64,000 bases of DNA from an uncultured Acetatifactor sp. (GTDB lineage: Bacteria > Bacillota > Clostridia > Lachnospirales > Lachnospiraceae). Location of the stretch: assembly GCA_934433135.1 (NCBI GenBank), contig CAKRZO010000020.1, positions 1 to 64,000 of the forward strand, read 5' to 3'. Below the pieces are notes generated by a model, which searched no databases, was not told the origin of the DNA, and saw only the letters and a program-made list of their open reading frames with translations. Each line of letters begins with the position of its first letter. Positions within the stretch are counted from its first letter, which is position 1. Below are positions 15,739-23,314 of this stretch, one piece after another. The position numbers and the translations under genes are program-made.

Positions 15739-17203
15739 CTATTCGGTGTTCATCCGAACACCTGAAGATCTCAGGATCAAAGTCAACAGAGTGGTTATTG
15801 TCTGCGTAATTGTAGGCAATGACCACTTTTTTGTTGTAGACATAAACAGAATGCACAAATACATCCATGAGCCTCTGCTTGAAAGCAGGATCAGATACAT
15901 CACCCTTTTTGAAGAGGTTGAGCCAGTATACAATATGATCCCTGGTGAGAGCAGGCTTCTGAATTTCTTCTTTGGCAATATGCACCTTCAGATCTTCAGC
16001 CTGGGCCTCTAATTCCATTAGCCTCTGTTTGGTGGTGGAGGTGATGATGCCCTGCTCAATGGCCTTCATAATATTGTTGATGGCCTTCTCAGTATCCTTC
16101 AGAGCAGAAATATGCTGCTCCAATCTCAAATTAACTGTATCCCTGGCCTGGATCTCCATCACACGATCTGCCAGGTATTCAATCACATCATCCTGAAGCA
16201 CATCATTGATGGTATAATACACAACAAGATCCTCCAAATCATCCTTGCGGTATGTTTTCAGAGTGCATTTATCAGAGCCATGCTTCCGCTTCCGGGCTGC
16301 ACATTTATAATATGAGTATCGGATCCCCTTCTTTCCATATCCGCATTCACCCACCAAAAGAGAGCCACACTCCCCACAATATGCTTTGAGAGAGAGCAAA
16401 TATTTCTCATCCGCTTTGTAGGAAGAAGCCTGGCCAACACGCTTGTGGAAAGTTACATGAACAGCATTCCACAATTCCTGGCTGATAATGGCAGGGATCG
16501 GGATTGGAATGCCATCATAGAAGCAGCGGCCAATATATTTCTCATTCCTGAGCATGGTATAAATGCCATTCTTTGTGATCAGGCCGCCTTTTCTGTTCCT
16601 AACTCCCATCCTTTCAAGATTTTCCAATATTTCAACAGCGGTGCATCCGGCTGCATAATTTTCAAAGACATAACGAACAACCCAGGCCTCTTTTACCTCA
16701 ACCTGGTACATTTTATCAACAATTTTATAACCATATGGAGCCTGACCGCTGACAGCATAACCCTTCAGGGCACTCTCCCGGTGGCCTCTTTTCACTTTTT
16801 GCCTCAGATCGGCCACATAATACTCAGCAAGGCCCTCCATAAGGCTCTCCAAAATAATGCCTTCAGGGCCATCAGGTATGATTTCCTTTGCATAAAGCAA
16901 GCGGATCCCATGCCTCTTCAATTTGATTTTATTCAGGGCAATCTCTTCACGATCCCTCCCGAATCGGTCTATTTTCCAAACTATGATGGAATCAAACTGC
17001 TTTTTTTCTGCATCCCGGAGCATCCGGTTGAATTCTCCTCTATTTTCAAAATCAGAGCCGGATATGTGCCGATCAGCATATACATCCAAAACAGTGATTC
17101 CATTTTCCTTTGCGTAAGCCATGCAATCCCTCACCTGGCCCTCAATACTCTGATCCGTTTGTCGGGGGCCGGGAGAATACCTGGCATAAATAACTGCATT
17201 CAT
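15704..17203 (-). CDS. Large serine recombinase (phage integrase)
   Basis: 499 aa. The N-terminal resolvase domain has catalytic Ser10 (ARYSPGPRQ) and the WKIDRFGRD arginine motif. A recombinase domain follows, then a zinc ribbon (CGECG ... KCAARKRKHGSDKC, about 275-313), then a long coiled coil (about 355-420). It catalyses integration and, with a directionality factor, excision. AGGAGG lies 7 nt before the ATG. The last 18 codons (CSDEHRI plus VRHPGFEPGTT) lie in host DNA, the final 11 being antisense tRNA-Lys, so this C-terminus exists only in the lysogen. Confidence 0.93.
   Translation of the reverse strand: MNAVIYARYSPGPRQTDQSIEGQVRDCMAYAKENGITVLDVYADRHISGSDFENRGEFNRMLRDAEKKQFDSIIVWKIDRFGRDREEIALNKIKLKRHGIRLLYAKEIIPDGPEGIILESLMEGLAEYYVADLRQKVKRGHRESALKGYAVSGQAPYGYKIVDKMYQVEVKEAWVVRYVFENYAAGCTAVEILENLERMGVRNRKGGLITKNGIYTMLRNEKYIGRCFYDGIPIPIPAIISQELWNAVHVTFHKRVGQASSYKADEKYLLSLKAYCGECGSLLVGECGYGKKGIRYSYYKCAARKRKHGSDKCTLKTYRKDDLEDLVVYYTINDVLQDDVIEYLADRVMEIQARDTVNLRLEQHISALKDTEKAINNIMKAIEQGIITSTTKQRLMELEAQAEDLKVHIAKEEIQKPALTRDHIVYWLNLFKKGDVSDPAFKQRLMDVFVHSVYVYNKKVVIAYNYADNNHSVDFDPEIFRCSDEHRIVRHPGFEPGTT
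15761..15766. other. Inferred attL core
   Basis: CCTGAA shared with the right end. To its left is host sequence following tRNA-Lys; to its right is integrase coding sequence. Serine recombinases exchange at a 2-bp core, so only a short match is expected. Confidence 0.45.
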
Positions 17204-17291
17204 TGCAGAACCTCCTAAAAATGAGCATAAAAATGCCCGGAAACTGATTGAAAGCTCCAGGAGATAATGCTACAATATATCTGCGACAATA

Positions 17292-17309
17292 CATGAGCAG
17301 TATCTCATG
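17292..17309. promoter_or_regulatory. Palindrome upstream of integrase
   Basis: CATGAG-CAGTAT-CTCATG in the 135-nt gap upstream of the integrase start. It could be an operator for integrase expression. The same gap has a GC-rich hairpin (17311-17333) after the stop of the next leftward gene. Confidence 0.35.
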
Positions 17310-17338
17310 GGAGCCCTGGTGAAAGCCGGGGCTTTTAT

Positions 17339-17905
17339 TTATTCATCAATAACAATAATGCACCGGCATCCCAAATGGAATGGTGGGCAATTATATCCAA
17401 TCTTTGCAGCGGAAATAGGAAAAGCCTTGCCTTTGAATCTCCTGCACACATCACACATTTTCTCATCATCACAAGCAATGATTTTGTATCTACTGGCATC
17501 ACAAGAGGCCAAATCACTCAGAGTTTTTGTGTTAGCATAATAATTTCCGACATAACCAATGCGGAGAGCTAAATCTTCACACATGGCATCCGGGTGCCCA
17601 CCTCTGTATGCTTTGGCAATCCTGGAATATGAGATGCCGGATTTTATCATTGGAAGTACAAAGGAAACAAATTCAGGATCCAAATTAGTGCAAAGAACAT
17701 CCGCAACATCATCCTGGGGAATCCTGGCAGTTGGGATGTTCTTTTTACGAATAAGCGGCAGCAGTGCCATAACACAATCATATAACCAACCAATCCCAAA
17801 GAGGCCAAAGGTGAGCAGATAAAGAATGCCCATGCCGGCCTTTTTCTGCATGAATTTGTGCACACCGCACCATCCAAAAAGGAGGGTGATGATAAAGTTT
17901 GCCAT
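17339..17905 (-). CDS. TM2-like membrane protein with phage Mu-F-type Cys/His motif
   Basis: 188 aa. Residues about 1-55 fit the TM2 fold: hydrophobic FIITLLFGWCGVHKFMQKKAG, then GILYLLTFGLFGIGWLYD. The C-terminal ~45 residues carry CDDEKMCDVCRRFKGKAF followed by CPPFHLGCRC. That CxxC...PPxHxxCRC pattern is normally found at the end of phage minor head proteins of the Mu gpF/SPP1 gp7 type. It is leftward with repressor and integrase, so probably made in the lysogen. A membrane location and role in lysogenic conversion or superinfection exclusion is inference. Confidence 0.65.
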   Translation of the reverse strand: MANFIITLLFGWCGVHKFMQKKAGMGILYLLTFGLFGIGWLYDCVMALLPLIRKKNIPTARIPQDDVADVLCTNLDPEFVSFVLPMIKSGISYSRIAKAYRGGHPDAMCEDLALRIGYVGNYYANTKTLSDLASCDASRYKIIACDDEKMCDVCRRFKGKAFPISAAKIGYNCPPFHLGCRCIIVIDE

Positions 17906-17920
17906 GCAACTACCTCCTTT

Positions 17921-18415
17921 TTATGCTTCTTTTGCGTTCTGATCTGTGCCTTCTGTGGTATTCAAGGCAGATGAGCCCATGCTCTGTGCAGAATTGGAGA
18001 TCATTTTTTTATATGATTCCTCAGCTTCTTCCACAGTAACCCTCCGGGCAGCGGATAATCTCTCTTTAAAATGATGTATAAGCTGCTCACGAAGATCAGG
18101 ACCAAGCTCAAAATAGGCCTTCAAAATATTCAATTCCAAATCTGTGGCACTATGCTGCTTTGCAAATTCATCCAGGCTGAATGTTTCTGCCTGCACTTCC
18201 ATTTCTCCATTGCCATTCAGCAACCAATCCTCACTCACAGAAAACTCTTTGCAGATCAATTTGATCAGGGAGAGCTTTTGCTCCGGCCTTGCCAGGGCAT
18301 CCAATTCTATATTATTGATAACAGACCGGCTCACACCCAATCTTTCTCCAAAAGCTGTCTGAGATAAATGCAAATGCTCTTTTCTCAAATATCTGATTCT
18401 CTCATGCAACTCCAT
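17921..18415 (-). CDS. XRE-family prophage repressor
   Basis: 164 aa. Helix-turn-helix at residues about 5-65 (LSQTAFGERLGVSRSVINNI), then a tail without an S24 peptidase Ser/Lys pair that I can see. It would therefore not be a self-cleaving LexA/CI-type protein. It is transcribed leftward from a promoter whose -35 is embedded in a repeated AAGGCAAA site, consistent with autoregulation. RBS AGGAGG precedes the start. Confidence 0.85.
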   Translation of the reverse strand: MELHERIRYLRKEHLHLSQTAFGERLGVSRSVINNIELDALARPEQKLSLIKLICKEFSVSEDWLLNGNGEMEVQAETFSLDEFAKQHSATDLELNILKAYFELGPDLREQLIHHFKERLSAARRVTVEEAEESYKKMISNSAQSMGSSALNTTEGTDQNAKEA

Positions 18416-18451
18416 ATATGAAACAACCTCCTTTTGTTTGATGTGATTTTA

Positions 18452-18555
18452 GTATATATCTCATTTTTGCCTTAGTCAAGACAAAAAACAAAAAATAATT
18501 TCAAAAATGCATTGACAAAGGCAAATATAGGGTGTAAAATGACCTCATCAAGGCA
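18452..18555. promoter_or_regulatory. Divergent lysogeny/early promoters with three operator repeats
   Basis: Leftward promoter: TTGACT (complement of 18475-18480), 17-nt spacer, TATACT (complement of 18452-18457). Rightward promoter: TTGACA (18512-18517), 17-nt spacer, TAAAAT (18535-18540). Both -35 boxes are part of the shared motif TTGAC-W-AAGGCAAA; a third copy (ATCAAGGCAAAC) lies about 18547-18558, just past the rightward -10. This is the expected layout of a repressor-controlled genetic switch. Confidence 0.75.
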
Positions 18556-18602
18556 AACAAAAACAGAAAAAAGATTGATTAAACCAAAACGGAGGAGCAG
18601 AG

Positions 18603-18779
18603 ATGGCAGAGAATGGTGGTTTGACATACGGACAGAAAAGAGAACTGGCCTGGGAGCTACACCAGGAACTACTTGAAGCAATTCCTGGTGAGCCAAGGCT
18701 CTCAGAGGTGGATGAGATCATTGAAGAAATGAAGGGATTCATCCATGCAAGAGCCACAGTGCCAAAGGTGAAGGAATAA
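18603..18779 (+). CDS. Small phage early protein, 58 aa
   Basis: First gene under the rightward early promoter. The ATG follows ACGGAGGAGCAGAG. The protein begins MAENGGLTYGQKRELAWELH and is mostly helical and acidic; no known domain. Its position (first after the switch) is one where Cro-like or excisionase genes occur, but no helix-turn-helix is evident. Confidence 0.6.
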   Translation: MAENGGLTYGQKRELAWELHQELLEAIPGEPRLSEVDEIIEEMKGFIHARATVPKVKE

Positions 18780-18781
18780 CC

Positions 18782-18937
18782 CTATACTTTGGCTTTGCCA
18801 GGATGCTTTGCATCATACTCAGAAAGAGCTTTTTGATTTTCTTTTACTTTTTGACGGAAGGCAAGAAGATCAAGCTCTTTCTCAGTAGCGGCAGTATATG
18901 CCAAAGCAATGAAAAAATTCTCATCTTTGTGATCCAC
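18782..18937 (-). CDS. Small leftward ORF with GTG start, 51 aa
   Basis: GTG start at 18937 with a strong GAGGAGGTGATTGCT leader. The protein begins MDHKDENFFIALAYTAATEK and is charged and helical. It lies opposite to and between two rightward early genes, so its expression would be antisense to the early operon. The ribosome site is the main support; function unknown. Confidence 0.45.
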   Translation of the reverse strand: MDHKDENFFIALAYTAATEKELDLLAFRQKVKENQKALSEYDAKHPGKAKV

Positions 18938-18996
18938 AGCAATCACCTCCTCTCAATATGATGAGGAGATTATACAACAAAATGGAGGGATAAGCC

Positions 18997-19296
18997 ATGA
19001 ACAGAGCCGAATTTGAAAGCAGAGTTGAAAAGAGAAAAGGATTTGCAATGAGTGTGACCGAAGCGGATTGGAAGATCATTGAGAAGGTATATACCTTCCA
19101 CCCTTCCATCAGCGAAACCAAAGGAAAAGAGCAGATTGCTGATCTCTACACAGAGTATGGTATGGGAATCATCAGAGATATGTTGCCAAGAGCTGAAGTG
19201 ATGCAGAAATTGGAAGAGGATCAGAGAAAAGCCAGGGCAGAACTTAATAGAATCACCGAACTGATAGAGGAAACAAGAGCAGGAGGTGAGATCTAA
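18997..19296 (+). CDS. Phage early protein, unknown function
   Basis: 99 aa, no family recognised. The middle part (YTFHPSISETKGKEQIADLY) resembles small phage proteins of unknown role. The C-terminus is a charged helix (about 60-95). AAAATGGAGGGATAAGCC precedes the ATG; a near-identical leader precedes the gene at 23598. The stop overlaps the next start by one base. Confidence 0.65.
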   Translation: MNRAEFESRVEKRKGFAMSVTEADWKIIEKVYTFHPSISETKGKEQIADLYTEYGMGIIRDMLPRAEVMQKLEEDQRKARAELNRITELIEETRAGGEI

Positions 19297-19760
19297 TGGC
19301 AGCAAAACTGAAAGCATATTGGGATCAGGATATATATGATCATAACATCCTGATTATAGAGAAAAGCAGGGGCAAGCTCAACCAAGACGAGGTTTTGGAA
19401 CTGCTCAGATATGAGAAGAGCGGAGCCTTCCAGGGCAATTATGTGCACATCCTGAGGGCCGGAGAAGCCACTTGCGGAGCAGATTGGGGATTTGAAGAGG
19501 ATCCGAAGGGTGATGAATGGGTGCTCTACCAGGTGGAAGAGATGGAAAATTGCCCGGTGTGCAATAGAATGTCACCGCTCCTGCAATATTGCCCGGAATG
19601 TGGCAAGGAACTGATTGCAAAACCGGATGCAGAGAGAGGAATCCGCTCACAATCCAAGGCCATCCTGGATGCCATTATCAGGACAAACCTGGTAAATGCC
19701 CAGGATGAAGAGGGATGCCTGAGGATCCTGGATGGAATTCTGAAGGAGGTGCTCAAATGA
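19296..19760 (+). CDS. Phage protein with zinc ribbon
   Basis: 154 aa. Two CxxC pairs (CPVCNRM and CPECGKEL, about residues 87-110) form a likely zinc ribbon. Flanking regions are unassigned: a basic N-terminus and an acidic C-terminus. It overlaps neighbours at both ends, as part of the tightly packed early operon. Confidence 0.65.
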   Translation: MAAKLKAYWDQDIYDHNILIIEKSRGKLNQDEVLELLRYEKSGAFQGNYVHILRAGEATCGADWGFEEDPKGDEWVLYQVEEMENCPVCNRMSPLLQYCPECGKELIAKPDAERGIRSQSKAILDAIIRTNLVNAQDEEGCLRILDGILKEVLK

Positions 19761-19993
19761 CAGACAAGCAGAGAGGCAACGAGGAGGCAGAGAAGCTCCT
19801 AGAAGCAATGAAGAAGGAAGCGGTGAACATGATCAAAAGCACCGGATTCCAGGAAACCAAAAAAGCATGGTATCACTCACACCTGGGATCCATTGATTTT
19901 GCAAGGCAGATGGGCCTCATCAGTGAAAAGAGAAGGCAGCAGTTATACAAAGAATTCAAGGAAGAGCTGAAGGAGGCCGGGAATGACAGATAA
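19757..19993 (+). CDS. Small helical phage protein
   Basis: 78 aa from ATG 19757, overlapping the previous stop. Charged, helix-rich, no recognised domain. It shares the opening MTDKQR with the next protein, which may only reflect similar translation starts. Confidence 0.55.
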   Translation: MTDKQRGNEEAEKLLEAMKKEAVNMIKSTGFQETKKAWYHSHLGSIDFARQMGLISEKRRQQLYKEFKEELKEAGNDR

Positions 19994-20516
19994 ACAGAGA
20001 GAACTTCTGAAGAAGCTGCAAGCCCTGGCAGAGAGAGGGGTTGGCGGCGAGAAGGAAACCGCTGAGAGGAAACTGAAACAGCTCATCAAGAAGTATGGGA
20101 TTGAAGAGGCTGAATTGGATGAGGAAAAAATCATTGATTTTGATTTCAAATACCACAGCAAATGGGAGATGCAGCTCCTCCGGCAGTTGTTCTATAAAAT
20201 GTTCGGCAAAGAGTACAGATCAAAAAGCTATATATACAGATACGGAAAAGGAAGCAGATCACTGTATGGAATAGCCTGCACCCAGGCAGAGGGCCTGCAA
20301 TTACAGATAGAGTATGATTTTTATAGAGCTCTCTTTGAGGAAGAATTGGAACTATTTCAGAGTGCTTTTATTCAGAAGCACCGCATATTTGATCCGAATG
20401 GCGGTTCAGATGATAAGGAGCTGACACCGGAGGAGATAGAGAGAATATTGAGAATGCAGCAGTTGATGAATGGAATGCAGGATAAAAGCCTCAATCCACT
20501 CATTGAAGCCGAATAG
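19983..20516 (+). CDS. DUF2786-domain phage protein
   Basis: 177 aa. Residues about 1-45 match the DUF2786 pattern (LLKKLQALAERGVGGEKETA, then AERKLKQLIKKYGIEEAEL), common in phage and plasmid early regions. The following ~110 residues form the companion domain usually fused to it. The function of this family is not established. It overlaps the previous gene by 11 bp. Confidence 0.75.
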   Translation: MTDKQRELLKKLQALAERGVGGEKETAERKLKQLIKKYGIEEAELDEEKIIDFDFKYHSKWEMQLLRQLFYKMFGKEYRSKSYIYRYGKGSRSLYGIACTQAEGLQLQIEYDFYRALFEEELELFQSAFIQKHRIFDPNGGSDDKELTPEEIERILRMQQLMNGMQDKSLNPLIEAE

Positions 20517-20532
20517 GAGGGAGATGGAGAAC

Positions 20533-20721
20533 ATGATGGAAACAAAGCAGGAAAAGAAGATGGATGTTGTGCTTCCTCAGAGTGAGAAGGCAATGGCGGT
20601 GGAAGTGATGGATTTCATTCACGAACTCACCCAGGGAGAGCAGAGAGAATTTATGAATTTTCTCCACGGTGCAAAGTTTGTAATGACTTTAAACAGAGGC
20701 CCGGCCAGTAAAACAGTATAA
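20533..20721 (+). CDS. Small phage early protein
   Basis: 62 aa, acidic to neutral helical protein containing EVMDFIHELTQGEQREFMNF. In-frame ATGs at 20524, 20533 and 20536 are possible; AGGAGG at 20515-20520 fits 20533 or 20536 best. Unknown function. Confidence 0.55.
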   Translation: MMETKQEKKMDVVLPQSEKAMAVEVMDFIHELTQGEQREFMNFLHGAKFVMTLNRGPASKTV

Positions 20722-20739
20722 ACACCGGGGAGGGATGCC

Positions 20740-20958
20740 ATGGGATACATAAATGCTCAAATGATACCAAAATCAGAGGGCAATATGATTGGGAGTATGA
20801 TCCTCCCGGCAATATCTGAGTATTTTTCAGATCCTCTGCATCAGCAGGAGTTTGAAGAATGGAAGAGAAGCAGAGAGGAGAAGCCAAAAAGAGGCAACCT
20901 GGTTTTGATAAAAAATAAAGGAGCAGATCTGAGAAATCCGCTCCTGATGATGCCCTAA
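20740..20958 (+). CDS. Small phage early protein
   Basis: 72 aa. GGGAGGGATGCC precedes the ATG. A short hydrophobic patch (NMIGSMILPAI) is followed by a charged C-terminal half. No family recognised. Confidence 0.5.
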   Translation: MGYINAQMIPKSEGNMIGSMILPAISEYFSDPLHQQEFEEWKRSREEKPKRGNLVLIKNKGADLRNPLLMMP

Positions 20959-21032
20959 AAAGGACATACTAACACCTACAAATAGTATATCACTTTAGGG
21001 CTCAGAAGTCAATAAAAACATCAGCAAAATCA

Positions 21033-21047
21033 AGGCTTTCCGGGCCT
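21033..21047 (+). terminator. Weak hairpin before rep
   Basis: AAGGC pairs with GCCTT around a short loop, followed by CTTAATT. It is the only notable element in the gap 20959-21093. Confidence 0.3.
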
Positions 21048-21093
21048 TCTTAATTGCTTGATAAGGATATTAAAGTTAGGGGTGATATGCAAT

Positions 21094-21834
21094 TTGTATG
21101 TGAAGAAAATATTTGACCTGGGATGGGTGAAAGAGATTCATAAATACTACCCAGGGAATTATGGAGCTCCCGGAGTGAAGAGGGGGCCAAAGAGAGAGAG
21201 AGCACCGGAGGACATTGAGCGGCAGAATAAGACCAACAGAGAAAAGAAGGTGCAGCGGCTCATCCTGGCTAACTTCCATGAAGGGGATTGGCACCTGGTG
21301 CTGAAATATAAAAAGGAGCTGAGGCCCGGGAGCCTGGCTGAAGCCAAGAAGCAAGTGCAGAAGTTTTTGGCCGATATGAGGAAGGCCTATAAAAAAGCAG
21401 GGTATCAATTCAAATACATATATGTGACAGAGAGAGGAAAGCAGGGAGCCTGCCATCATCACCTGATCATAGAGGATATTGCAGAGCCGGATCTAAACAC
21501 CAAGAAGATGGTGCTGAAGTTTTGGGAATATGGATCCAAGGCATTCATGCCACTGTATGAGGATGGGGAATTTGAGAACCTGGCTGAGTACATAGTGAAG
21601 AAGGAAACCAAAGAGGAGGCTGAAGGCTGCACATATTCAAGAAGCAGGAATTTGATTGTGCCGGAGCCTCAGAGAGAGATCATCCACAGAAAAAGATGGC
21701 TGCTACAGCCGAAACCGGAAAAAGGTTGGTATATTGTGCCGGATTCCCTGGTGAATGGTGAAAATCCAGTGACCGGATACCCATATCAGCACTATACCAT
21801 GAGGAAATTGGATGCAGGAGGTGATGATGGGTGA
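21094..21834 (+). CDS. HUH (rolling-circle type) replication protein
   Basis: About 246 aa from TTG 21094; GTG 21100 is an alternative, as no ATG fits and AGGGGTG lies 9 nt before the TTG. The HUH motif is GACHHHLII (His about 121-123). A Tyr-containing segment EYIVKKE (Tyr about 166) supplies the nicking residue. This fits G2P/REP_ORF2-type initiators that nick one strand to start rolling-circle replication. It sits early in the prophage replication region. Confidence 0.75.
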   Translation: MYVKKIFDLGWVKEIHKYYPGNYGAPGVKRGPKRERAPEDIERQNKTNREKKVQRLILANFHEGDWHLVLKYKKELRPGSLAEAKKQVQKFLADMRKAYKKAGYQFKYIYVTERGKQGACHHHLIIEDIAEPDLNTKKMVLKFWEYGSKAFMPLYEDGEFENLAEYIVKKETKEEAEGCTYSRSRNLIVPEPQREIIHRKRWLLQPKPEKGWYIVPDSLVNGENPVTGYPYQHYTMRKLDAGGDDG

Positions 21835-22280
21835 AGGTGAGGATCTTCATTGAGAGCTCATGGAGAGGGCCATCAAAGAGAGATGGAGTGGCTATGTGGT
21901 TGGTGGAATGCATGAAGAATGGAGAACCGCACACCAGGCAGGGATTCATCCACCTGAAGGATGGAACTGAGGCCCAGGGCAGTTTGATGGCCATGATCAA
22001 TGCCTTCCACATACTGAAAAAACCATGCTCAGCCTCAGTATTTACTCAATGTGAGCACATTTTGAACACCATGCAGAATCACTGGCATATTCAGTGGCAA
22101 AAGAATGATTGGAACAATGCCAAGGGGAAACCGGTGAAGAATGTGGAATTGTGGAAGATGCTCATGGATAAAACCCTGATTCATGCCTATGCAGTGCACA
22201 GAGGGCACCATGAGTATACCAATGTGATGCAGGCAGAAGTGGCAAAGGAGATGGAAGCATGGAAGAGCACAGAGAATTGA
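21831..22280 (+). CDS. RNase H-fold protein, catalytic residues apparently lost
   Basis: 149 aa, GTG start overlapping the rep stop. Its order of elements fits RNase HI: an initial strand (VRIFIESSWRG), a helix (EAQGSLMAMINAFHIL), a strand (ASVFTQCEHILNTM), then GKPVKNVELWKML, which resembles the family's C-terminal K-N-x-x-L-W motif. The usual acidic residues (D of TDGS, E of MELMA, D of TDS) are replaced by E/S, G/S and Q. Binding without cleavage, or divergence, is likely. Confidence 0.6.
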   Translation: MKVRIFIESSWRGPSKRDGVAMWLVECMKNGEPHTRQGFIHLKDGTEAQGSLMAMINAFHILKKPCSASVFTQCEHILNTMQNHWHIQWQKNDWNNAKGKPVKNVELWKMLMDKTLIHAYAVHRGHHEYTNVMQAEVAKEMEAWKSTEN

Positions 22281-22660
22281 GAGAGCTGATCATGCAGGCA
22301 GTGGCCAAGAATATGGATAAGGAGCCGGAGGAGGCAGCAGGCATTGTTGCTGATGTGGTGATGGATGCCATCTCAGAGAATTTCAGGAGCCTCACAGAGA
22401 TTCAATCCATTGTGGCAGCAGTGAAGGCCGGCCATAGGGTGCAGATAGCATATGCGGATCCTGAAGAGGATGATTTCATGGATCCATATGTGGTGAGGCC
22501 TTGTTGGCAACAAAGAAAAAGGAGGATAAAACAGTGGAAAACAAAGAGAACAATGTGGAAAAGGTGGGCATGGAGAAGGTGTATGTGTGCTCACAGTACG
22601 GAACAAGAGGAAACAGAGAAACAAACCTGGAATTTGCAAAGGTGTTTTGCATGGCAGTGA
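22259..22660 (+). CDS. Small phage protein with overlapping C-terminus
   Basis: 133 aa as an open frame. Residues 1-75 look normal (acidic helices, then QIAYADPEEDDFMDPYVV). The last ~55 residues are rich in Trp, Arg and Cys and overlap the next gene's frame, which is the better coding frame there. The natural protein may end differently through a frameshift, or the overlap may be genuine. Unknown function. Confidence 0.45.
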   Translation: MEEHRELRELIMQAVAKNMDKEPEEAAGIVADVVMDAISENFRSLTEIQSIVAAVKAGHRVQIAYADPEEDDFMDPYVVRPCWQQRKRRIKQWKTKRTMWKRWAWRRCMCAHSTEQEETEKQTWNLQRCFAWQ

Positions 22661-22959
22661 TTGAAGAGGGCAAGATCCCGGTGTGCCCACATTTGTTCTT
22701 TGGAGGAGTGCTCAATGATGATGTGGAATCCCAAAGGGCAGCAGGGTTGAGAATGGGATTGGAGCTCCTGGAAGATTGCTCAGAGCTGAGAATCTTCAGC
22801 AGATTATCTGAAGGCATGAAGGGAGAGATCCTGAAGGCTGAGAAGTTGGGCATCCCGGTGACAATCGGCAATATGGCCTATATCTATTCAGATGATCAGG
22901 CAGCAGCCATTGTGCAGGAGATTTGGCAGGATTTAGAGGAACTCTTCTATGGCGAATAG
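22534..22959 (+). CDS. DUF4406/DUF7768-like phage protein
   Basis: About 141 aa from GTG 22534, preceded by GGAGGATAAAACA. The core starts KVYVCSQYGTRGNRETNLEF and continues with IPVCPHLFFGG, CSELRIFSRLSEGMKGEI and AEKLGIPV. This pattern is of the nucleoside 2-deoxyribosyltransferase-like Rossmann family found in many phages. Activity on nucleosides is plausible but unproven for these phage members. Confidence 0.7.
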   Translation: MENKENNVEKVGMEKVYVCSQYGTRGNRETNLEFAKVFCMAVIEEGKIPVCPHLFFGGVLNDDVESQRAAGLRMGLELLEDCSELRIFSRLSEGMKGEILKAEKLGIPVTIGNMAYIYSDDQAAAIVQEIWQDLEELFYGE

Positions 22960-23314
22960 CATCATACAGAAGAGAACAGATCCGCTGAATAGAGAGTGCT
23001 TTTTGTGCAGAGAGGAAGCTGATAGGATTGGATATTTTGGAGATCTGAAGCATACCGGCCTGCACAAGCACCATTTCATATACGGCAGATTCGGAGCCTT
23101 CAGGAAGAAAGCTGAAAAATATGGCCTATGGGGCTATGTGTGCGAAGAGAGGCACCATGAGCATGGACCGGAGGCTCCACATGATAACAAAGAGGTGGAT
23201 CTGCATCTGAAGCAAGTGGCACAAGAGGCATTTGAAGCAAAGTATGGCCATGAGCTGTGGATGCAGGAATTTGAAAAGAATTACCTGGATGAGGAGGTGG
23301 ATCCCGATGAATAA
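22949..23314 (+). CDS. HNH-like zinc nuclease family protein
   Basis: 121 aa. CFLC near residue 17, HKHHFIYG near 39-46, then GLWGYVCEERHHEHG around 60-74. The arrangement C-x2-C...H-x-H-H...C-x4-H-H is typical of a phage HNH family found in replication/recombination regions. A nuclease role fits, but no substrate can be named. It overlaps the previous gene by 11 bp. Confidence 0.6.
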   Translation: MANSIIQKRTDPLNRECFLCREEADRIGYFGDLKHTGLHKHHFIYGRFGAFRKKAEKYGLWGYVCEERHHEHGPEAPHDNKEVDLHLKQVAQEAFEAKYGHELWMQEFEKNYLDEEVDPDE

